A stretch of 10,593 nt of DNA from Euperipatoides rowelli (GCA_003024985.2 PXIH01S0009768.1); one strand, 5' to 3'; positions 1-7,349 are shown, counted from the first letter of the stretch. Made by a program: numbers and translations. Notes: generated from the sequence alone by a model not told the origin.

Positions 1-66
1 CCTATTAGATACAGACTTTAAAATTAACATTAGCTAATTTGTTTTGCTTGTTTTTTATACACCATC

Positions 67-520
67 ATGCTTGCTACGGATGCTGCTTCTTGGGGTATTG
101 GCACCATTCTATCACATAAATTTATGGATGGTGCAGAAAGACCCATCATGTTCATCTCCCGTACCTTATCCAGGACTGAACAGAACTACAGTCAACTGGA
201 TAAGAAGCCCTTAGCATGATTTTTGGCGTAAAAAAATTTCACAAGTTCCTCTTTGGAAGGAAATTTTCACTGTTCACAGATCGCAAACCATTAACCAGAA
301 TTTTTCAACCTACCAAGGAAATTCCTGTCATCGCGGCAAGCCAACTGCAAAGTGGGCTGTAATGCTGTCCGTTTACGATTTTTAAATATTTTACAAAACC
401 TCCAAAGATAACATTAACATGGATTCATTATCAAGACTACCTCCCCTAGATTCGCACCCCTTTGAAGAAGGGCTCTCCGATGAGATTATGTTTATTCATC
501 TCTTAGAGAACTTCCCCTGA
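67..520 (+). pseudogene. Ty3/gypsy pol remnant: RNase H and connection region
   Basis: Remains of the RNase H domain that removes RNA from the RNA/DNA hybrid during retrotransposon reverse transcription. The frame starting at 67 reads ATDAASWGIGTILSHKF, the TDAS motif carrying the first catalytic aspartate, and then SRTLSRTEQNY. The next motif, normally YxxxEKEALA with the catalytic glutamate, reads YSQLDKKPLA, so that residue looks lost. A stop (217-219) follows and the reading continues one frame away (216-361) through FHKFLFGRKFSLFTDRKPL, keeping the third acidic motif TD. Another shift near 350 gives KWAVMLSVYDF, a stop at 383-385, then DSLSRLP, the usual gypsy connection motif, and a stop at 518-520. 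The reverse transcriptase palm upstream is not recognisable in bases 1-66. At least two frameshifts and three stops make this a dead copy. Family assignment is secure; the exact clade is not. Confidence 0.9.
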
Positions 521-660
521 TCGGTCAAAGACATCACCCAGGAAACCACCAAGGACCCAGAAATCTCCAAAATCTACTACTTTGTCAAAAATGTCAGGCC
601 TCAAAACAAACCCAATAAAGAAACAATCCCTAGTCATTCAACCACTTCTGCAAAAACTGA
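521..660 (+). pseudogene. gypsy connection/linker with internal deletion before integrase
   Basis: Continues in the frame of the preceding segment (VKDITQETTKDPEISKIYYF), matching the spacer that in gypsy polyproteins joins RNase H to integrase. The stretch that should follow, the H2C2 zinc finger and the integrase core with its first two catalytic aspartates, is missing. The next recognisable codons are already near the third catalytic motif. Roughly 150 residues of integrase therefore appear deleted with a junction near 600-660. The size is inferred from usual integrase architecture, not measured. Confidence 0.65.
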
Positions 661-1175
661 GGAATCACCCATACAAAGAGCCCACTCTACCACCCCACCT
701 CCAACGGGCAGGCCAAAAAGTTTGTGGACATTTTTAAAAACCTCCTACACAAACTTGAAAATGACTTCAAGGTTCCCTTACAAATCAGACTGAATGAACT
801 GTTGTTCAAATACCGCTGCACTCCCCATGTAACCTTTGGACAGTCTCCAGCACAAATGTTCCTAGGACGAAGCCTACAAGTTCGCCTGCAAAGGATCAAC
901 TCCTTGCCGCCCATATCCCTAGTCAGCTTCAAGGGCAAATTCTCTGTATGCCAACACCTATTAGCAAAGATGGGAAATCGTCTTGATAAAAAATCCTAAG
1001 ACCTGTCTCCTTTTGGGTCCACTTTGAAAATGGAAAGGAAGGGAAGAGACATTTGGATCAACTCCACCCTTACTACCTCCAGGACTCGCCGGAAAGCCTC
1101 CTCCGAGCACACTTGCCCCTGATTGGACCTATCTGCAGCTTCCAAGCACCTTCAACTCAATGCCACAACCCTTAA
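661..1175 (+). pseudogene. Ty3/gypsy integrase C-terminal half
   Basis: Integrase inserts the retrotransposon cDNA into the host chromosome. An open frame from 661 to the TAA at 997-999 begins with GITHTKSPLYHPTSNGQAKK, the region holding the third catalytic residue of the DDE triad. The usual NGQAERFV reads NGQAKKFV, so the catalytic glutamate seems replaced by lysine. It continues through LLFKYRCTPHVTFGQSPAQM, the conserved 'YR.TPH..TG.SPA' block. After one frameshift the frame 999-1175 reads RPVSFWVHFENGKEGKRHLD, followed by QLHPYY, which fits the C-terminal module ending in the common RRHVDQL motif. The zinc finger and first two catalytic motifs are absent. It sits just upstream of a polypurine tract and probable LTR, the correct order for a gypsy 3' end. 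Inactive. Confidence 0.9.
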
Positions 1176-1245
1176 CCCTGGACCACCCGGTTTACCCCAC
1201 TATCCGTCCAGACCATGTAGGCCCTGGACTGACTGACTTTGGATT

Positions 1246-1471
1246 AAAAAGAAGGGGGTAACTGTAATGTATTACAGATGTCAAGGATTTTGGTCTATAC
1301 AGTATATTACAGTGCATGCTGTCAAATGATACAGCATTGAAGTATATCAACCATTGTTGTAATTTTTTTTCATTCTTCAGCCTAGTTGGAATCAGGAAAA
1401 GACCCTTTTCCTGATTAGTTCTGAATAAAATATTGTTCTTATAATCTGTGTCTCATGTGTACTTCAGGACA
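1246..1471 (+). mobile_element. polypurine tract and probable 3' LTR of the gypsy element
   Basis: The purine run AAAAAGAAGGGGG at 1246-1258 lies where the plus-strand primer of a gypsy element belongs. Four bases later TGTAATGTATTACA starts at 1263, a typical TG-initial LTR beginning that is itself palindromic. A poly(A) signal AATAAA lies near 1425, consistent with an LTR R region. The 3' edge is uncertain: an ACA at 1469-1471 is one candidate. An ATTACA at 1500-1505 mirrors the first six bases but would cut into copia-like coding sequence. No 5' LTR is in the window to test against, so the boundary is inference. Confidence 0.6.
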
Positions 1472-2630
1472 CATCATTAGTCATAATAATAAATCTTTGA
1501 TTACATCTAGAATTAATGGATCAATATACCCCATAATCACAATCCCAGATGAAAATAAGCTGAGTGCTAACGTGTGTATTCGTGAATGGCATAGATGCCT
1601 GGGCCATAGGGAAAAACAAGCCATTAAGGAAATGGACAAATGTAAAATTTACCCTGGATTGAACATATCTAAATGTAATGAGAAATGTCCCTTTACATGT
1701 GAACCATGCCAGTTTAGAGGAATGGCTCAAAAGAAGTTTAATGCTGGGGGAGAAACCTTGGTGGAGAAACCATTCTATGTACTCAATGCTGATCTGTGTG
1801 GACCAATCCAGTCTATGTCACTTGGTGGAAAAAAGTATTTTCTGTCACAGATAGATTCAGTAAATATACCTTTACTGTCCCAGTAAAATCTAAGTCTGAA
1901 ATTAATGAAGAGATGAAAAAACTAGTCATGCAAGGTCAAAACAAACATGGATACTTCCTACACATAGCGCGCACCAATGGAGGGGGTGGAGTTTTGTAAT
2001 AATGAAATTGAAAAATTCTATGATATCCACAGAATTCTTCATCAGTTAACAGTGCCAAATACTCCGCAACAGAATGGTGATTCTGAAAGAAAAAACAGAA
2101 CCCTAGTGGAGATGACACAAAACTATTGACTGATGCTGGAATAACAAAAACTTTGTTGGTGGGGGGGAGGGGGGGGGGCTATTTCCACAGCTATATATTT
2201 ATATAATAGAACTAGAATTACAGTTACCAATAAAACACCTATTGAATTATGGGAGGGAAAGATTCCTAGCCTTACTCATCTAAAGGTATTCGGGGATATA
2301 TCATACTGCTACATTCCTAAGCAAAAAGAGGAAAACTAGACAATTCCTACATCAAAAGGATATTTGTGGGTTATGGTAAGAATTTTAAAGCATATAGAAT
2401 ATGGTTACCTAAAACTAATAAAATCATAGTAACCAGAAGTGACAACTTTTGTACAAAACAAAGATTCAAAAATATTATTGATAATAATGTGAATTGAACC
2501 CTATAAATAATTAAGAGTGCACAGATTTCCCAGTGTAAGGGTGGGAAACATCAGAAGAGACAATAGGAGTCAGAAGATCAACAAGAAAGAACTTTTGAAA
2601 TCCCCCTCAGAGTTTGTCTTACTGACAAGA
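1455..2630 (+). pseudogene. Ty1/copia pol remnant: pre-integrase finger, integrase core and linker
   Basis: Decayed copia polyprotein. The frame 1455-1886 holds the GAG-pre-integrase zinc finger, with WHRCLGHREKQAIKEMDKC and a downstream CxxC (CEPC), then DLCGPIQSMSLGGKKYF with the first integrase aspartate. A frameshift moves it to the frame ending at 1999 (RFSKYTFTVPVKSKSEINEE). The second motif, normally DNGGEF, reads RTNGGGG, so its aspartate is lost. In a third frame EFCNNEIEKF and PQQNGDSERKNRTLVEM follow, keeping the catalytic glutamate. After a G-rich tract comes STAIYLYNRT, KTPIELWEGKIPSLTHLKVF and, after another shift, a segment like KAYRIW. A linker at about 2569-2630 reads RRSTRKNF then a stop. 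Protease, gag, reverse transcriptase and RNase H are not seen. Multiple stops and shifts make it non-functional. Confidence 0.92.
2159..2178 (+). repeat. G-rich tract inside copia integrase
   Basis: The run GTGGGGGGGAGGGGGGGGGG interrupts the copia reading frame between a tryptophan-rich stretch and STAIYLYNRT, where related elements usually encode a short WAEA-like segment. It is a local expansion, replacement or assembly artefact, and could fold as a G-quadruplex on the + strand. Confidence 0.85.
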
Positions 2631-2639
2631 ACAAGATCA

Positions 2640-2784
2640 TAAGGAGAGGGAGTGTTAAAAATGTGATATTGTTCTATGAACAATAGTAATTTGTATGTTA
2701 TATCTAGAACATGAAATAATTATTTCTTCTATAGTTATTGACCTATAATTAATTAACCTTTGTTTGTGATTATTAATGTTAACA
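2640..2784 (+). mobile_element. copia polypurine tract and short 3' LTR
   Basis: The purine run AAGGAGAGGGAG (2641-2652) followed directly by TGTTAAAA is the standard copia arrangement of primer tract and LTR start. TTAACA at 2779-2784 mirrors the first six bases TGTTAA of the putative LTR, which would make it about 132 bp (2653-2784), short but plausible for animal copia elements. No matching 5' LTR is in the window, so the right edge rests only on the terminal inverted hexamer. The LTR is AT-rich and has no clear AATAAA. Confidence 0.6.
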
Positions 2785-2911
2785 ATGTATTATGACGGTG
2801 TACAATAATTATAGGGGGAGCTGACTATTATGCATAACTATCAATTATATGTCATTTTTTAATTTGTTTAGTGTGTGTGTGCTTACATGCTATGTCATGT
2901 AGGATTTTTTT
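2785..2911. other. AT-rich spacer with short TG run
   Basis: Lies between the inferred copia LTR end and the tandem duplication. It contains a short GTGTGTGTG run near 2871-2880 and a purine patch AGGGGGAG near 2814. No coding potential or known repeat is recognised. It could still belong to the copia LTR if the LTR is longer than inferred. Confidence 0.4.
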
Positions 2912-2962
2912 CTTTTACTATGTGATAATCCATTATAGTCTTTTACTTTGTGATAATCCATT
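2912..2962. repeat. imperfect tandem duplication, 28-bp unit
   Basis: The word CTTTTACTATGTGATAATCC at 2912 recurs 28 bp later (2940) as CTTTTACTTTGTGATAATCC, both followed by ATT, with one mismatch over 23 bases. The second copy runs straight into the left end of the neighbouring inverted-repeat element. Confidence 0.85.
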
Positions 2963-2973
2963 CACACGGGATT

Positions 2974-3004
2974 AAAATTTTACTCTACTCCAGAGTAAAA
3001 TTTT
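2974..3004. repeat. perfect inverted repeat, 13-bp arms, 5-base loop
   Basis: AAAATTTTACTCT at 2974-2986 is followed by ACTCC and then its exact reverse complement AGAGTAAAATTTT at 2992-3004. It lies just inside the left terminus of the MITE-like element and may be a subterminal transposase-binding arrangement (inference). Confidence 0.95.
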
Positions 3005-3009
3005 ACCAG

Positions 3010-3030
3010 AGTAAAAAGTAACTTTTTACT
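3010..3030. repeat. perfect inverted repeat, 10-bp arms, 1-base centre
   Basis: AGTAAAAAGT, a single A, then ACTTTTTACT. It follows the previous palindrome by five bases and shares its AGTAAAA core. The word GGAGTAAAAAGTAG recurs at the right end (about 3862-3875). Confidence 0.95.
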
Positions 3031-3163
3031 TGCGTTCACACATGGACTTTTCTTTTCCCAATGGTGTCAGGGAAATTACATTTTTTATTATGATATGCGG
3101 GTCATTTTTAACAAGTCTGCACAATATTATTTTATAATCAATAAAATAATATTTCAAAATGAT

Positions 3164-3366
3164 TCTTTCTCTCTCTCTCTATCTTTTTTTTTTTGTTAAA
3201 TTAAAAAAAAAATTAGCTTTTTCCCCTTGTTTATTCAAAATGTATCTAATAATTTTAAATCTGATTTTTTATTATCAAATTATCCCTATTATATATTTTC
3301 AAAATGATCATTATATTATAATCTAGGAAAAGTAAAATTAAAAAATTAAAAAAAAAAAAAAAAAAA
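3164..3366. repeat. low-complexity tracts: CT run, T run and 19-base A run
   Basis: A short CTCTCTCT microsatellite (about 3168-3181) is followed by a T run and then by AT-rich sequence ending in an uninterrupted A run at 3348-3366. These are simple repeats in the middle of the MITE-like element; the A run could be a retroposon tail but nothing upstream supports that. Confidence 0.8.
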
Positions 3367-4003
3367 TTGCAATATTATTATTATTAACACATTATGTGGT
3401 AATATTTGTTAATCTTCTTCATATTTGGAGTAGCCTAGTGGAAACTCCCTCAAAAAAAAAAAAAAAGATTTGACATAAGCATTAACATTGTGTTGTTTTT
3501 CAGAGAACAAAATAGAAGTAAGGAATTTACAGTATATATAGGCTATTTGTAATAATAATGTTATTTTAATTATTATTGTTATTATTTTCCATTTTTTCAC
3601 TACTTATTTCAATACAATAGTAGTTTGTATATACAGTATATTTATTTTATTAATATTAATTCATTTATCAAACTGTATAAGCATCTTTAAATCTTTCATA
3701 AATAAATAAAAATAAAATAAAAATTATGCCATGAATATTAGTTATTTACTGCGCAGGTCTAAATATATTAAAAAAAACATCCGTTTCCCCCATTTTTATG
3801 GTAGACACATTCACATTGGACTTGTTTTCCTGGAGGAAAATGATTTCCCGGACTTATTACTGGAGTAAAAAGTAGGGGGGAAATTTTCAGGACTTATTAC
3901 TTTTACTTGCATTCACATTGGATTAGTTTTCCTGACGTCCTGGAGCAAAGTAAAATCCTCCTGGCGTCCTAGGGGAAAATAACTCCCGTGTAAATAGGGC
4001 TTT

Positions 4004-4188
4004 GGAATTTAAACCATCTGTGTGTTCATCATTTATAATGAAGTAAAGTATAAACATTTATGATTTACAAGTCTTCATATTTTACATGGAAGAATAGTGA
4101 AAACTAGTCTTATTTAATAAAATTCATAACATATTAAATTTGATAGTTTTTAGAAAAAATGTATTGTATTCTTTAATAAATTTGTGTT
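4004..4188. other. AT-rich spacer, nothing recognised
   Basis: Sequence between the right end of the MITE-like element and the first LINE-like fragment. Stops occur in all frames and no repeat boundary is visible. Confidence 0.4.
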
Positions 4189-4395
4189 AAAAAATTTATA
4201 ATTGCTATGAAACATATTACAGCTTCACCAAACAAATTGGGTGGTATTAATATACACAGAATAGACATAGTTATTAAGGTAGCTCTTTGCAATAAAGCTC
4301 TAGCTTTTAATACATACTGTTTTAAGAATTTTTATATGAGGGAGATTGAACCATCTGATACACCACTCCTAACACAAGTCACCATAATTACTTGA
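4189..4395 (+). pseudogene. LINE-like ORF2 C-terminal fragment (tentative)
   Basis: A single open frame, from about 4189 to a stop at 4393-4395, with SPNKLGGINIHRIDIVIKVA followed by LCNKALAF. This resembles the 'P..LGGL...D......KALL' signature found downstream of the reverse transcriptase domain in many non-LTR retrotransposons. The frame has no second domain, no zinc knuckle and no poly(A) tail. Sequence composition is the same AT-rich background as the flanks. It precedes, rather than follows, the YADD fragment 100 bases downstream, so it is either a separate insertion or a rearranged piece. The match is by eye and short; it could be chance. Confidence 0.4.
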
Positions 4396-4477
4396 ATAGT
4401 GTTTCCGTAATAATTTCAAGATTTTACAAACTTTATGACTCTTATTACCTTCAATACATAATTAATATTAATAGCAA

Positions 4478-4699
4478 AAATTGGGAACAACTCTGGATAT
4501 CTTAGCATATGCTGATGACATTACAGTAAAAAACAAAAAATATATTCCATAAATAATATTAATTTTGAATAAATTCAAAACAGCTTTTGACTCTGGTGCA
4601 AATGAGGATAAAACTTTTATTTATTATCCTCTTACCATGAACTTTTTAAAAATTAAAATGAAAAAATGCCTGAAATGTTTCTTAGAATATTTTTTATAG
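4478..4699 (+). pseudogene. non-LTR retrotransposon reverse transcriptase fragment (YADD box)
   Basis: The frame reads LDILAYADDITVKNKK: YADD with the preceding hydrophobic residues is the catalytic motif C of reverse transcriptase, carrying two metal-binding aspartates. After one stop the same frame continues LNKFKTAFDSGANEDKTFI, matching the post-catalytic 'F...SG...N..KT' segment of LINE-type enzymes, and ends at a TAG (4697-4699). Spacing between the two motifs is about right. Fingers, the other palm motifs and the thumb are not recognisable on either side, so only about 70 codons survive. LINE origin is likely; the clade (L1/Tx1, jockey or other) is not determinable. Confidence 0.6.
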
Positions 4700-4908
4700 T
4701 AGAGAGCCATTCACTTTATTCAGAATAAATTCATGAATGCTATTGATTTTGACGTATGGAGTTATTGCACAATATGTTTTTATCAATATATTATTATATT
4801 GAATGTCTTTTTTGCAACAAACTAATTTTTTGCCCATATTTTTTACATACACATTTTTAAATAAAATGTCAGTCATATGGTCAACTAAATTCATCCAAAT
4901 ATTAAATA

Positions 4909-4935
4909 CAGGGTGTTCTAAAAGTCCTGATCCAT
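4909..4935 (+). repeat. left terminal inverted repeat of mariner-like element
   Basis: CAGGGTGTTCTAAAAGTCCT and onward, directly preceded by a TA dinucleotide (4907-4908), has the look of mariner/IS630-type ends ('CAGGGTG..C.AAAAGT'), which insert at TA. It lies 36 bases before the transposase start. The reverse complement was searched for by eye to about 6000 and not found, so the right end appears lost. Confidence 0.6.
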
Positions 4936-4970
4936 TAAATTTTCTTTTTTGTTTTAAGTTATCGAGGAAG

Positions 4971-5490
4971 ATGCTGAACACTGAAGAGAGAATAGCAATT
5001 ATTTCCGCTAGATTGTGGGGATTAACATATCAAAAGGTGCAACAGGAGTTTGACCAAAAATTGAGAAAAGCAGCTCTTACTAGAGCCAATATCTGACTAC
5101 TAGTTAACAAGTTCAAGAGAACTGGAAATGTTTGTGATGAGATACGTTCCAGCTCAATGGTTCAGGCAGACCGGACATTTCTGAGGAGCATGTAGGATGT
5201 ATTCAGCAAGCCAAGTGCATCAGTTCACTGCTTAAGTAACCAACTTGACAGTTTTGCATTTTACACTCAAATCTTGCGTTATTTAGAGGATTTAGATTTT
5301 GTAGCCCTCAACAAGACTTTTCAGAACATATGTATAGATAGAGCTCAATCGAAACATTGGGCTCCATGCTTCACCAATATGACACCATTAGAATTCTTTA
5401 TCTGGTCCTTCATTAAGTCTCAGGTGTACAAAACAAGGGTTCCTGATTTTCTTAATCTTTGACAATGCATTTATGCGGCATCAAAAGAAA
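4971..5490 (+). pseudogene. mariner/IS630-like transposase, internally deleted
   Basis: Cut-and-paste transposase remnant. From the ATG at 4971 the N-terminal helix-turn-helix region reads MLNTEERIAIISARLWGLTY, then after an in-frame stop (5094-5096) LLVNKFKRTGNVCDEIRSS; after a frameshift near 5150 the other frame reads GRPDISEEHVGCIQQA. This order (ERxxI...W..VKFxxTGSVxD..RSGRP) is the DNA-binding half of mariner-type enzymes with a DUF4817-like N-terminus. The catalytic core with the DDD/E residues is missing. The C-terminal signature reappears in the open frame ending at 5460-5462: TPLEFFIWSFIKSQVYKTRV, equivalent to the usual 'SPDLTPLDFFLWGxxKxxVY', with PDF following. About half of the expected ~350 residues is gone. 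The family call is firm, the subfamily uncertain. Confidence 0.8.
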
Positions 5491-6458
5491 TTACACTTAA
5501 TAACAAACTGATGACAATGTTTATACTTACTGTATTTAAAAAATGCCTCATTTTCATTTCAGTTTGTAATAGTTTTAGAGGCCTCTGAGACAATTTTCAC
5601 ACATTAAATGATTCTCAAATATGAGTTTTCAAATTCTATTTCCTATTTAATACTCAACACAATAATGGAAGAATACAATATCATTATTCAATACAATTCA
5701 ATATCAGTTTATTTCCATAAATTATACATAAGGGACAAACAGAAAAAAAAAACAACCCAATGTCAGTATAGATATACAATGCATTCATGAAAGAAAAAAT
5801 TTATAACTCTATTACTCTAGGTGTGAAAAGTTTATATTAAGCATAATGCATGATTCTGTGCCCACTAAGCAAATATTGAGGAACACATTACATTGCATAG
5901 GTGATAGTCATCTATTTATGTTTTGTAACAATATTGAATATTTTGAACACATTATGTGTAGGCCTATATTTTGAAAAATTAAGGTAAGGATGAAATAAAT
6001 ATCCAATTATACCCAAAATCTAATGATCAGTTCATTTTTTTTTATTCTTGTGTTTTTGATTTATGGAAAGTAAGATGTTTTTTTTTTTTAATATAGGAGA
6101 TTAAACTGTCAGTTACCTAATAACTAAATTAAAGGATGCATATCATTTGGATATTTAAATTTTTGGTGTTTTTATCCTTAAATGGGAAATAAGATTTTAT
6201 TGTCTCTCTATAAGCAAATACAAAATTAATTAAACCAATTTTTCATATTTATTATAAAATTATTCATTTATTATTGACATTTGTCATTTATTATAAAATT
6301 ATTATTTTGTAAATAGGACAAAATATAAATTATTATCCACTATTTTTATCCCATAGTTAATTTTCATTTTATGGCATAAAAAATAATTATAATGGTCAAA
6401 GTAGGAAATATCTCTTTAAAAAAAACATATGGTAAAATGCTATATTTGAAAATTTTTG

Positions 6459-6483
6459 ATTGTTGATTTAAATAATCAACAAT
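6459..6483. repeat. inverted repeat, 10-bp arms, 5-base loop
   Basis: ATTGTTGATT, TAAAT, AATCAACAAT. The arms are exact complements. In sequence this AT-rich such a structure may be chance; no associated gene is seen. Confidence 0.85.
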
Positions 6484-6679
6484 TTAAATAAATTAGTGGA
6501 ATTTTAATCATTTTTTTTTAAACAAATTTTATTGATATAATCATTTCATGACTTATTTGGTAAAAACAAATAGCCCATATAAGCTCAGAATTCTTTTTCT
6601 AATCAAAATCTTCTTTTAACCTGAAAATTAAAACAGAAAATAAAATGTAGGCTATTGGCACCAGTGGTTTGATACATAT

Positions 6680-6711
6680 GAGAGAAAGAGAAAAGGAGAG
6701 GGGGGGGGGGG
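6680..6711. repeat. 32-base purine-only tract ending in G12
   Basis: A run of G and A only, ending in twelve consecutive G (6700-6711). It is a likely simple-sequence expansion and potential triplex or quadruplex former, and a probable site of length error in sequencing. Confidence 0.9.
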
Positions 6712-7140
6712 TAGGCTTTGATTCTCCTGCCTCTTCCTTGTTTTAAGAATGAAAGCTGGAATTTAGGAGAAGGGAAATCAAAAGCAGTTTATTGTAGGCT
6801 TAATTTTTAATTATTTTACTTTGTAAGTAAAAAAAAAAGTTGTAATTTTTCGTTTTAGTCTAGCTGGCGACGGAATATTAAGTGGTCTTGATCATATTAT
6901 AATATTCAATTTACACAACAGAAAAAAAAAGACAATTTCCACATTAAATTGAGGAATTTTTATTAAGTTAAACGTATTCCTTATTATGAGTTGTCTCTTG
7001 TTAGTTTTATTCTAACACTTCTGCTATTTTAATTTTATCTTTAATGAATGATGCACACAGAAACATTGGACCAGCTCCTGAGATAATATTATACAGTATT
7101 ATGATGTTTTCGTTGCAAATGCACTAAAGCTTTACTTTGT

Positions 7141-7296
7141 GCGCCATCTATCGATTGCTTGCCAAAAACGTTAATCATAATATTACTTAAACCATTGACC
7201 AATCAGAGATTGGCTCATGTAGCGCTTAAGATGTTAGTGAAAGTGACCAATCAGGATTAACCTCTAGAAACAAATTAGTGTTCATTGATTAGCAAG
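7141..7296 (+). promoter_or_regulatory. promoter-like region with duplicated CCAAT boxes
   Basis: The 11-mer TGACCAATCAG occurs twice, at 7196-7206 and 7244-7254, 48 bases apart, and an inverted box ATTGG lies at 7209-7213. CCAATCA is the classic NF-Y core. Upstream, GCGCCATCT at 7141-7149 (AGATGGCGC on the other strand) resembles the core of arthropod CTCF-type sites and is followed by TATCGATTG, close to a DREF-type TATCGAT word. Base composition changes here from very AT-rich to balanced. No clear TATA box is positioned before the exon at 7297. Promoter assignment is inference from these words and from the genes that follow; factor identities are guesses. Confidence 0.5.
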
Positions 7297-7349
7297 ATGG
7301 CTGGTGAGAGAAGCGTGGTAGAAGTCTACGATTTGTATGGAAATCTGTT
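7297..7349 (+). CDS. short candidate first coding exon or uORF, unidentified
   Basis: The ATG sits in an excellent start context (GCAAGATGG), the best in the window, and encodes MAGERSVVEVYDLYGNL followed by two bases and a consensus donor GTAAGT at 7350-7355. The exon would end in phase 2. If it is not spliced, the frame closes with TAA at 7351-7353 after 18 codons. Codon choice is more balanced than the AT-rich surroundings. I do not recognise the peptide. Three readings are possible: the first exon of a gene whose other exons lie beyond the window, the first exon of a leader transcript of the LRR gene, in which case this is an upstream ORF, or a translated microORF. Splicing to the nearby AG at 7521-7522 or at 7769-7770 reaches a stop after about 16 and 4 further codons respectively, so no clear second exon lies close by. 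Confidence 0.4.

Larger units (their letters stand above)
2958..4003. mobile_element. non-autonomous DNA transposon (MITE-like) with palindromic, repeat-rich ends
   Basis: The left edge reads CCATTCACACGGGATTAAAA and the reverse complement of the right edge reads CCCTATTTACACGGGAGTTA, giving short imperfect terminal inverted repeats around the shared core ACACGGGA. Inside the left end are two perfect palindromes (2974-3004 and 3010-3030). The right end carries directly repeated blocks: CATTCACATTGGA at 3808 and 3910, GGACTTATTACT at 3850 and 3890. Blocks at 3022-3059 and 3896-3933 match in direct orientation across the element (ACTTGCRTTCACA...). The roughly 700-bp middle is AT-rich with no convincing ORF. 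Target-site duplication was not identified, so the superfamily is open. Confidence 0.6.
5491..7080. other. AT-rich intergenic stretch without recognised genes
   Basis: No frame here shows family similarity; the short open frames are what AT-rich sequence yields by chance. Visible structure is limited to a duplicated 18-mer ATTTATTATAAAATTATT (6247 and 6286), a 10-bp-arm inverted repeat (6459-6483), homopolymer runs, a purine-only tract near 6680-6711, and scattered GTAGGC/TAGGCCTA words (for example 5958, 6648, 6711, 6796). Confidence 0.6.

Noticed and set aside
687-938. 83-codon open frame on the minus strand
   Set aside because: Antisense shadow of the well-supported gypsy integrase frame on the + strand.
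1521-2118. Minus-strand open frames across the copia segment
   Set aside because: Shadows of the copia pre-integrase and integrase frames, which carry clear family motifs.
3409-3600. 63-codon open frame on the minus strand in the MITE-like element
   Set aside because: Low-complexity, rich in I, F and K from AT-rich DNA, includes a homopolymer-encoded phenylalanine run, and no family resemblance.
4694-4981. 95-codon open frame on the minus strand
   Set aside because: Overlaps the mariner left end and transposase start antisense; no recognisable domain and composition as expected from the AT background.
5608-5790. 60-codon open frame on the + strand
   Set aside because: No motifs, AT-biased residues only, no promoter or splice context.
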